From positions 75,626,806-75,690,805 of the forward strand of contig OY282608.1 of assembly GCA_958298945.1 (NCBI GenBank): a stretch of 64,000 bases of DNA, read 5' to 3'. Shown here piece by piece: positions 56,333 through 64,000 of this stretch. Below the pieces are notes generated by a model. It saw only the letters and a program-made list of their open reading frames with translations, did no database searches and was not told the origin of the DNA. Source of the stretch: Atherix ibis. Taxonomy: Eukaryota > Arthropoda > Insecta > Diptera > Athericidae. The first letter of the stretch is position 1. Each line of letters opens with the position of its first letter. A program made the position numbers and the translations under genes.

Positions 56333-59250
56333 TGGTTTGTTGGTTTGTTGGTTTGTTGGTTTGTTGGTTTGTTGGCTTGTTGGCTTGTTGGCTTGCTGGC
56401 TTGTTGGTATGTTGGTTTGTTGGTTTGTTGGTTTGTTGGTTTGTTGGTTTGTTGGTTTGTTGGTTTGTTGGTTTGTTGGTTTGTTGGTTTGTTGGTTTAT
56501 TTGTTTGTTGGTTTGTTGGCTTGTTGATTTGTTGGCTTGTTGGTTTGTTGGTTTGTTGGTTTGTTGGTTTATTTGTTTGTTGGTTTGTTGGTTTGGTCGT
56601 TTGTGGGTTTGTTCGTTTGTTGGTTTGTTGGTTTGTTGGTTTGTTGGTTTGTTGATTTGTTGGTTTGTTGGTTTGTTGGTTTGTTGGTTTGTTGGCTTGT
56701 TGGTTTGTTGGTTTGGTTTTTTGTTTGTTTGTTGGTTTGGTCGTTTGTTGGCTTGTTGGTTTGTTGGTTTGTTGGCTTGTTGGTTTGTTGGTTTGTTGGT
56801 TTGTTGGTTTGTTGGTTTGTTGGTTTGTTGGTTTGTTGGTTTGTTGGTTTATTGGTTTGTTGGTTTGTTGGTTTGTTGGTTTGTTCGTTTGTTGGTTTGT
56901 TGGTTTGTTGGCTTGTTGGTTTGTTGGTTTGTTGGTTTGTTGGTTTGTTGGTTTATTTGATTGTTGGTTTGTTGGCTTGTTGGCTTGTTGGTTTGTTGGC
57001 TTGTTGGTTTGTTGGTTTATTTGTTTGTTGGTTTGCTTGTTTGTTGGTTTGTTGGCTTGTTGGTTTGTTGGTTTGTTGGCTTGTTGGTTTGTTGGTTCGT
57101 TGGTTTGTTTGTTTGTTGGTTTGTTGGTTTGTTGGTTTGTTGGTTTGTTGGTTTTTTGGTTTGTTGGTTTGTTGGTTTGTTGGTTTGTTGGTTGGTTGGT
57201 TTGTTAGTTTGTTTGTTTGTTCGTTTGTTGGTTTTTTGGTTTGTTGGTTTGTTTGTTTGTTGGTTTGTTGGTTTGTTGGTTTGTTGGTTTGTTGGTTTGT
57301 TGGTTTGTTGGCTTGTTGGTTTGTTCGTTTGTTGGCTTGTTGGTTTGTTGTCTTGTTGGCTTGTTGGTTTGTTGGTTTGTTGGCTTATTGGTTTATTGGT
57401 TTGTTGGTTTGTTCGTTTGTTGGTTTGTTGGTTCGTTGGTTTGTTAGTTTGTTGGTTTGTTGGTTTGTTGGTTTGTTGGTTTTTTGGTTTGTTGGTTTGT
57501 TGATTCGTTGGTTTGTGGGTTTGTTGGTTTGTTCGTTTGTTGGCTTGTTGGTTTGTTGGCTTGTTGGCTTGTTGGTTTGTTGGTTTGTTGGTTTGTTGGT
57601 TAATTTGCTTATTTGTTTGTTTGTCTGTTGGTTTGTTCGTCTGTTGGTTTGTTGGTTTGTTGATTTGTTGGTTTGTTTGTTGGTTTGTTGGTTTGTAGGT
57701 TTGTTGGTTTGTTCGTTTGTTGGTTTGTTCGTTTGTTGGTTTGTTGGTTTCTTGGTTTTTTGGTTTGTTGGCTTGTTGGTTTTTTGGTTTGTTGGTTTGT
57801 TGGTTTGTTGGTTTGTTGGTTGGTTGGTTTGTTAGTTTGTTTGTTTGTTCGTTTGTTGGTTTTTTGGTTTGTTGGTTTGTTTGTTTGTTGGTTTGTTGGT
57901 TTGTTGGTTTGTTGGTTTGTTGGTTTGTTGGCTTGTTGGTTTGTTCGTTTGTTGGCTTGTTGGTTTGTTGTCTTGTTGGCTTGTTGGTTTGTTGGTTTGT
58001 TGGTTTGTTGGTTTGTTGGTTTGTTCGTTTGTTCGTTTGTTGCCTTGCTGGTTTGTTGGCTTGTTGGTTTGTTGGTTTGTTGGCTTGTTGGCTTGTTGGT
58101 TTGTTGGTTTGTTGGTTTGTTGGTTTGTTGGTTTATTTGTTTGTTGGTTTGTTGGCTTGTTGGCTTGTTGGTTTGTTGGTTTATTTGTTTGTTGGTTTGC
58201 TTGTTTGTTCGTTTGTTGGCTTGTTGGTTTGTTGGTTTGTTGGCTTGTTGGTTTGTTGGTTCGTTGGTTTGTTGGTTTGTTGGTTTGTTGGTTTGTTGGT
58301 TTGTTGGTTTGTTGGCTTGATGGTTTGTTCGTTTGTTGGCTTGTTGGTTTGTTGTCTTGTTGACTTGTTGGTTTGTTGGTTTGTTGGCTTATTGGTTTAT
58401 TGGTTTGTTGGTTTGTTAGTTTGTTGGTTTGTTGGTTTGTTGGTTTGTTGGTTTTTTGGTTTGTTGGTTTGTTGATTCGTTGGTTTGTGGGTTTGTTGGT
58501 TTGTTCGTTTGTTGGCTTGTTGGTTTGTTGGCTTGTTGGCTTGTTGGTTTGATGGTTTGTTGGTTTGTTGGTTAATTTGTTTATTTGTTTGTTTGTTTGT
58601 TGGTTTGTTCGTCTGTTGGTTTGTTGGTTTGTTGATTTGTTGGTTTGTTTGTTGGTTTGTTGGTTTGTAGGTTTGTTGGTTTGTTCGTTTGTTGGTTTGT
58701 TCGTTTGTTGGTTTGTTGGTTTGTTGGTTTTTTGGTTTGTTGGCTTGTTGGTTTTTTGGTTTGTTGGTTTGTTGTTTTGTTGGTTTGTTGGTTGGTTGGT
58801 TTGTTAGTTTGTTTGTTTGTTCGTTTGTTGGTTTTTTGGTTTGTTGGTTTGTTTGTTTGTTGGTTTGTTGGTTTGTTGGTTTGTTGGTTTGTTGGTTTGT
58901 TGGCTTGTTGGTTTGTTCGTTTGTTGGCTTGTTGGTTTGTTGTCTTGTTGGCTTGTTGGTTTGTTGGTTTGTTGGTTTGTTGGTTTGTTGGTTTGTTCGT
59001 TTGTTCGTTTGTTGCCTTGTTGGTTTGTTGGCTTGTTGGTTTGTTGGTTTGTTGGCTTGTTGGCTTGTTGGTTTGTTGGTTTGTTGGTTTGTTGGTTTGT
59101 TGGTTTGTTGGTTTGTTCGTTTGTTGGCTTGTTGGTTTGTTGGCTTGTTGGCTTGTTGGTTTGTTGGTTTGTTGGTTTGTTGGTTAATTTGTTTATTTGT
59201 TTGTTTGTTTGTTGGTTTGTTCGTTTGTTGGTTTGTTGGTTTGTTGATTT
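56333..59250 (+). repeat. Right flanking repeat, part 2
   Basis: Counterpart of 15,777-18,200 (15,973 to 56,537 is offset 40,564; 17,486 to 57,598 is 40,112; 18,106 to 59,182 is 41,076). The GGTTAATTTG landmark occurs at 57598, 58570 and 59182. The pair 57,200-58,160 and 58,170-59,130 is a near-exact tandem at offset 972. The first landmark carries GCTTATTTG instead of GTTTATTTG. Confidence 0.87.
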
Positions 59251-60520
59251 GTTGGTTTGTTTGTTGGTTTGTTGGTTTGTAGGTTTGTTGGTTTGTTCGT
59301 TTGTTGGTTTGTTCGTTTGTTGGTTTGTTGGTTTGTTGGTTTTTTGGTTTGTTGGCTTGTTGGTTTGTTGATTTGTTGCTTTGTTGGTTTGTTGGTTTGT
59401 TGTTTTGTTGGTTCCTTCGTTCGTTCGTTTTTTGGTTTGTTGGTTTGTTGGTTTGTTGGTTTGTTGGATTGCTGGTTTTTTGGTTTGTTGGCTTGTTGGT
59501 TTGTTGGTTTGTTGGTTTGTTGGTTTGTTGGTTTGTTGGTTTGTTGCTTTGTTGGTTTATTGGTTTGTTGGTTTGTTTGTTTGTAGGTTTTTTGGTTTGT
59601 TGGTTTGTTGGTTGGTTGGTTTGTTGGTTTGTTGGTTTGTTGGCTTGTTGGTTTGTTGGGTTTTTTGGCTTGTTGGCTTGTTGGAATGTTGGTTTGTTTG
59701 TTTGTTGGGTTGTTGGTTTGTTGGTTTGTTCGTTTGTTGGTTTGTTGGTTGTTGGCTTGTTGGCTTGTTGGTTTGTTGGCTTGTTGGCTTGTTGGTTTGC
59801 TGGTTTGTTGGTTTGTTGGTTTGTTGGTTTGTTGGTTTTTTTGGTTTGTTGGTTTGTTGTTTTGTTGGTTTGTTGGGTTGTTGGTTTGTTGGTTTGTTGA
59901 TTTGTTGGTCTGTTGGTTTGTTTGTTTGTTGATTTGCTCGTTTGTTGGCTTGTTGGTTTGTTGCCTTGTTGGCTTGTTTGCTTGTTGGGTTGTTGGTTTG
60001 ATTGCTTGTTGGTTTGTTGGTTTGTTGGTTTGTTGGTTTGTTGGTTTGTTGGTTTGTTGATTTGTGGGTTTGTTGGTTTGTTGGTTTGTTGGTTTGTTGG
60101 TTTTTGGTTTGTTGGCTTGTTGGTTTGTTGGTTTGTTGGTTTGTTGGTTTGTTGGTTTGTTGGTTTGTTGGTTTGTTGGTTTGTTGGCTTGTTGGTTTGT
60201 TGTTTTTTTTGGCTTGTCGGCTTGTTGGATTGTTGGTTTGTTTGTTTGTTGGGTTGTTGGTTTGTTGGTTTGTTGGTTTGTTGGTTTGTTGGTTTGTTGG
60301 TTTGTTGGTTTGTTGGCTTGTTGGTTTGTTGGCTTGTTGGCTTGTTGGTTTGCTGGTTTGTTGGTTTGTTGGTTTGTTGGTTTGTTGGTTTTTTTGGTTT
60401 GCTGGTTTGTTGGTTTGTTGGTTTGTTGGTTTGTTGGTTTGTTGATTTGTTGGTTTGTTGGTTTGTTTGTTTGTTGATTTGTTCGTTTGTTGGCTAGTTG
60501 GTTTGTTGGCTTTTGGCTTG
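59251..60520 (+). repeat. Right flanking repeat, part 3: GGAATG / T8 module, copy 1
   Basis: Counterpart of 18,201-19,440 at offset 41,068-41,096: GGAATG at 59683, T8 landmark at 60202. A GGTTCCTTCG with a following CGTTCG pair at 59410 replaces GGTTTCTTCGTTCG at about 18,335 on the left. Confidence 0.85.
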
Positions 60521-61500
60521 TTTGCTCGCTGGTTTGCTGGTTTGCTGGTTTGTTGGTTTGTTGGTTTGTTGGTTTGTTGGTTTGTTGGTTTGTTGGTTTG
60601 TTGATTTGTTGGTTTATTGGTTTGTTGGTTTGTTGGTTTGTTGGTTCCTTCGTTTGTTGTTTTGTTGGTTTGTTGGATTGTTGGTTTGTTGATTTGTTGG
60701 TTTGTTTGTTTGTTGGTTTGTTGGTTTGTTGGTTTGTTGGTTTGTTGATTTGTTGGTTTGTTGGTTTGTTGGTTTGTTGGTTTGTTGGTTCCTTCGTTTG
60801 CTGTTTTGTTGGTTTGTTGGTTTGTTGGTTTGTTGGCTTGTTGGTTTGTTGGGTTTTTTGGCTTGTTGGCTTGTTGGAATGTTGGTTTGTTTGTTTGTTG
60901 GGTTGTTGGTTTGTTGGTTTGTTCGTTTGTTGGTTTGTTGGTTGTTGGCTTGTTGGCTTGTTGGTTTGTTGGCTTGTTGGCTTGTTGGTTTGCTGGTTTG
61001 TTGGTTTGTTGGTTTGTTGGTTTGTTGGTTTTTTTGGTTTGTTGGTTTGTTGTTTTGTTGGTTTGTTGGGTTGTTGTTTGTTGGTTTGTTGATTTGTTGG
61101 TCTGTTGGTTTGTTTGTTTGTTGATTTGCTCGTTTGTTGGCTTGTTGGTTTGTTGCCTTGTTGGCTTGTTTGCTTGTTGGGTTGTTGGTTTGATTGCTTG
61201 TTGGTTTGTTGGTTTGTTGGTTTGTTGGTTTGTTGGTTTGTTGGTTTGTTGATTTGTTGGTTTGTTGGTTTGTTGGTTTGTTGGTTTGTTGGCTTGTTGG
61301 TTTGTTGTTTTTTTTGGCTTGTCGGCTTGTTGGATTGTTGGTTTGTTTGTTTGTTGGGTTGTTGGTTTGTTGGTTTGTTGGTTTGTTGGTTTGTTGGTTT
61401 GTTGGTTTGTTGGCTTGTTGGCTTGTTGGTTTGTTGGCTTGTTGGTTTGTTGGTTTGTTGGTTTGTTGGTTTGTTGCTTTGTTGGTTTATTGGTTTGTTG
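60521..61500 (+). repeat. Rearranged GGTTCCTTCG / GGAATG block
   Basis: GGTTCCTTCG at 60643 and 60787 is followed within 100 bp by GGAATG at 60876 and the T8 landmark at 61307. In the left flank the order is GGAATG first and GGTTCCTTCG later, so a second GGAATG module was joined behind a truncated GGTTCCTTCG cluster. Offset to copy 1 is 1,193 at GGAATG and 1,192 after a one-base deletion near 61,075. Confidence 0.83.
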
Positions 61501-62460
61501 GTTTGTTTGTTTGTAGGTTTTTTGGTTTGTTGGTTTGTTGGTTGGTTGGTTTGTTGGTTTGTTGGTTTGTTGGCTTGTTGGTTTGTTGGGTTTTTTGGCT
61601 TGTTGGCTTGTTGGAATGTTGGTTTGTTTGTTTGTTGGGTTGTTGGTTTGTTGGTTTGTTCGTTTGTTGGTTTGTTGGTTGTTGGCTTGTTGGCTTGTTG
61701 GTTTGTTGGCTTGTTGGCTTGTTGGTTTGCTGGTTTGTTGGTTTGTTGGTTTGTTGGTTTGTTGGTTTTTTTGGTTTGTTGGTTTGTTGTTTTGTTGGTT
61801 TGTTGGGTTGTTGGTTTGTTGGTTTGTTGATTTGTTGGTCTGTTGGTTTGTTTGTTTGTTGATTTGCTCGTTTGTTGGCTTGTTGGGTTGTTGCCTTGTT
61901 GGCTTGTTTGCTTGTTGGGTTGTTGGTTTGATTGCTTGTTGGTTTGTTGGTTTGTTGGTTTGTTGGTTTGTTGGTTTGTTGGTTTGTTGGTTTGTTGATT
62001 TGTTGGTTTGTTGGTTTGTTGGTTTGTTGGTTTGTTGGTTTGTTGGTTTTTGGTTTGTTGGCTTGTTGGTTTGTTGGTTTGTTGGTTTGTTGGTTTGTTG
62101 GTTTGTTGGTTTGTTGGCTTGTTGGTTTGTTGTTTTTTTTGGCTTGTCGGCTTGTTGGATTGTTGGTTTGTTTGTTTGTTGGGTTGTTGGTTTGTTGGTT
62201 TGTTGGTTTGTTGGTTTGTTGGTTTGTTGGTTTGTTGGCTTGTTGGCTTATTGGTTTGTTGGCTTGTTGGCTTGTTGGTTTGCTGGTTTGTTGGTTTGTT
62301 GGTTTGTTGGTTTGTTGGTTTTTTTGGTTTGTTGGTTTGTTGGTTTGTTGGTTTGTTGGTTTGTTGATTTGTTGGTTTGTTGGTTTGTTTGTTTGTTGAT
62401 TTGTTCGTTTGTTGGCTAGTTGGTTTGTTGGCTTTTGGCTTGTTTGCTCGCTGGTTTGCT
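61501..62460 (+). repeat. GGAATG / T8 module, copy 3
   Basis: GGAATG at 61613 and T8 at 62132 are both at offset 1,930 from 59683 and 60202. GGTTTTTGG at 62045 lies 87 bp before the T8 landmark, against 103 bp in the copy at 60,099, a difference of two units. Confidence 0.85.
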
Positions 62461-63460
62461 GGTTTGTTGGTTTGTTGGTTTGTTGGTTTGTTGGTTTGTT
62501 GGTTTGTTGGTTTGTTGATTTGTTGGTTTATTGGTTTGTTGGTTTGTTGGTTTGTTGGTTCCTTCGTTTGTTGTTTTGTTGGTTTGTTGGATTGTTGGTT
62601 TGTTGATTTGTTGGTTTGTTTGTTTGTTGGTTTGTTGGTTTGTTGGTTTGTTGGTTTGTTGATTTGTTGGTTTGTTGGTTTGTTGGTTTGTTTGTTTGTT
62701 GGTTCCTTCGTTTGTTGGTTTGTTGGTTTGTTGGTTTGTTGGTTTGTTGGTTTGTTGGTTTGTTGGCTTGTTGGTTTGTTGGTTTGTTGGTTTGTTGGTT
62801 TGTTGGTTTGTTAGTTTGTTGGTTTGTTGGTTTGTTGGTTTGTTGGTTTGTTGGTTTGTTGGTTTGTTGGTTTGTTGGTTTGTTGGTTTGTTGGTTTGTT
62901 GGTTTGTTGGTTTGTTCGTTTGTTGGTTTGTTCGTTTTTTGGCTTGTTGGTTTGTTGGCTTGTTGGTTTGTTGGTTCCTTCGTTTGTTGTTTTGTTGGTT
63001 TGTTGGATTGTTCGTTTGTTGATTTGTTGGTTTGTTGGTTTGTTGGTTTGTTAGTTTGTTGGTTTGTTGATTTGTTGGTTTGTTGGTTTGTTGGTTTGTT
63101 GGTTTGTTGGTTTGTTGGTTCCTTCATTTGTTGTTTTGTTGGTTTGTTGGTTTATTTGTTTGTTGGTTTGTTCGTTTGTTGGCTTGTTGGCTTGTTGGCT
63201 TGTTGGTTTGTTGGTTTGTTGGTTTGTTGGTTTGTTGGTTTGTTGGTTTGTTGGCTTGTTGGTTTGTTGGTTTGTTGGTTTGTTGGTTTGTTAGTTTGTT
63301 GGTTTGTTGGTTTTTTGGTTTGTTGGTTTGTTGGTTTGTTGGTTTCTTGGTTTCTTGGTTTGTTGGTTTGTTGGTTTGTTGGTTTGTTCGTTTGTTGGTT
63401 TGTTCGTTTGTTGGCTTGTTGGTTTGTTGGCTTGTTGGCTAGTTGGTTTGTTGGTTTGTT
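62461..63460 (+). repeat. GGTTCCTTCG cluster, right flank
   Basis: GGTTCCTTCG is at 62557, 62701, 62973 and, as the TTCA form, 63117. It matches 19,441-20,370 at offset 43,042-43,082. As on the left, units with TTA or CTA are rare, leaving a reverse frame open at 62,528-63,127 with a TNQQTNKP repeat product that I reject as a protein. Confidence 0.85.
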
Positions 63461-63885
63461 GGTTCTTTTGTTTGTGGGTTTGTTCGTTTGTTGGTGTTTT
63501 GGTTTGTTGGCTTGTTGGTTTGTTGGCTTGTTGGTTTGTTTGTTTGTTGGTTTGTTTGTTTGTTGGCTTGTGGGTTTGTTGGTTTGTTGGTTTGTTGGTT
63601 TGTTGGTTTGTTGGTTCTTTTGTTTGTTGGTTTGTTCGTTTGTTGGTGTTTTGGTTTGTTTGTTTGTTGGTTTGTTGGTTTGTTGGTTTGTTTGTTTGTT
63701 GGTTTGTTTGTTTGTTGGCTTGTGGGTTTGTTGGTTTGTTGGTTTGTTGGTTTGTTGGTTTGTTGTTTTGTTGGTTTGTTTGTTTGTTGGTTTGTTGGTT
63801 TGTTCGTTTTTTGGCTTGTTGGTATGTTGGCTTGTTGGCTTGTTGGTCTGTTGGTTTGTTTGTTTGTTGGTTTGTTAGTTTGTTG
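63461..63885 (+). repeat. Module M, last copy, truncated
   Basis: The doubled GGTTCTTTTG (63461 and 63613) matches 20371 and 20523 at offset 43,090. One base differs from the left copy near 63,823 (GGTATGTTGG versus GGTTTGTTGG at 20,733). The copy stops before GGTTTTTGTTGG and GGCATG. Confidence 0.85.
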
Positions 63886-64000
63886 GTTTTTGGTTTGTTG
63901 GCTTGTTGGTTTGTTGGTTTGTTGGTTTGTTGGTTTGTTGGTTTGTTGGTTTGTTGGCTTGTTGGTTTGTTGTTTTTTTTGGCTTGTCGGCTTGTTGGAT
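63886..64000 (+). repeat. Fragment of GGAATG / T8 module after a junction
   Basis: From 63,885 the sequence matches 62,045-62,160 at offset 1,840, with the same 87-bp spacing from GGTTTTTGG to the T8 landmark (63972). In the left flank the equivalent position (20,795) continues as GGTTTATTTG. The fragment runs off the window end. Confidence 0.85.

Larger units (their letters stand above)
1..64000 (+). repeat. 8-bp satellite array (GGTTTGTT)n filling the window
   Basis: The whole window is a head-to-tail array of GGTTTGTT and one-base variants, with no non-repeat sequence longer than a unit or two. The + strand is almost only T and G; A and C appear only in variant units. The variant GGCTTGTT looks the most frequent by eye, followed by units changed at the first, second or sixth base. 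The orientation never switches. Three units make 24 bp, so each forward frame reads the cyclic octapeptide LVCWFVGL and each reverse frame TNQQTNKP, both stop-free in the pure unit. Occasional units of 7, 9 or 10 bp break the 8-bp phase. No array end, gene or mobile element is seen. This is satellite DNA, probably heterochromatic; species and chromosome position are unknown. Confidence 0.97.

Noticed and set aside
1..64000. CRISPR array
   Set aside because: There are no constant repeats separated by unique spacers; both 'repeat' and 'spacer' would be the same 8-bp unit.
1..64000. Transposon or insertion sequence
   Set aside because: No terminal inverted repeats, target-site duplications, coding domains or sequence unlike the satellite were found on either strand.
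1..64000. tRNA, rRNA or other structured RNA gene
   Set aside because: The + strand is almost only T and G and the - strand almost only A and C, so neither strand can form the Watson-Crick stems such genes need.

Overview
The window is one uninterrupted eukaryote-type satellite array. From base 1 to base 64,000 the + strand is built from the 8-bp unit GGTTTGTT (complement AACAAACC) and its one-base variants, always in the same orientation. I see no protein-coding gene, RNA gene, transposon, CRISPR array, origin or promoter. Every long open frame is a by-product: the pure unit has no stop codon in any of its six frames, and nearly all apparent starts are TTG. An array of this length and purity fits heterochromatin (pericentromeric, subtelomeric or another satellite block) of a repeat-rich eukaryote assembled from long reads. 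The species cannot be named from the sequence, and neither array end lies in the window.

The array is not uniform. Variant units (GGCTTGTT, GGTTTATT, CGTTTGTT, AGTTTGTT, GATTTGTT, TGTTTGTT and rarer ones) form a barcode, and long stretches of that barcode recur, which shows a hierarchy: 8-bp unit, then blocks of about 0.1-0.6 kb, then higher-order units of about 1.0, 1.57, 2.4 and 3.45 kb, then displaced copies of several kb. Offsets between copies usually shift in steps of 8 bp, so copies diverge by gaining or losing whole units in register.

Layout: 1-8,346 is a mosaic of older-looking duplications (offsets 418, 1,418-1,426, 3,533, 1,157 and 4,193). 8,347-11,000 holds about three 1.0-kb units. 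11,000-13,100 is mixed. 13,100-20,950 is the left member of a large direct flanking repeat. 21,253-24,398 is a 1.57-kb tandem pair. 24,399-26,296 is transitional. 26,297-50,280 is a central domain marked by GGTTAGGTGGTTACTT or its GGTCG form; it holds three copies of a 2.4-kb unit, a 3.45-kb tandem pair, a displaced ~3-kb copy 9.2-9.6 kb apart, and small 524-bp and 561-bp tandem pairs. 51,190-63,885 repeats the left flank at offsets growing from 38.1 to 43.1 kb, with extra internal amplification. At about 63,885 the sequence jumps back to a module seen at 62,045.

The elements do not work together as genes. What can be read is a record of repeated unequal exchange and unit slippage. All coordinates of landmark motifs were read directly from the sequence; boundaries of higher-order units are good to about 50 bp unless stated.
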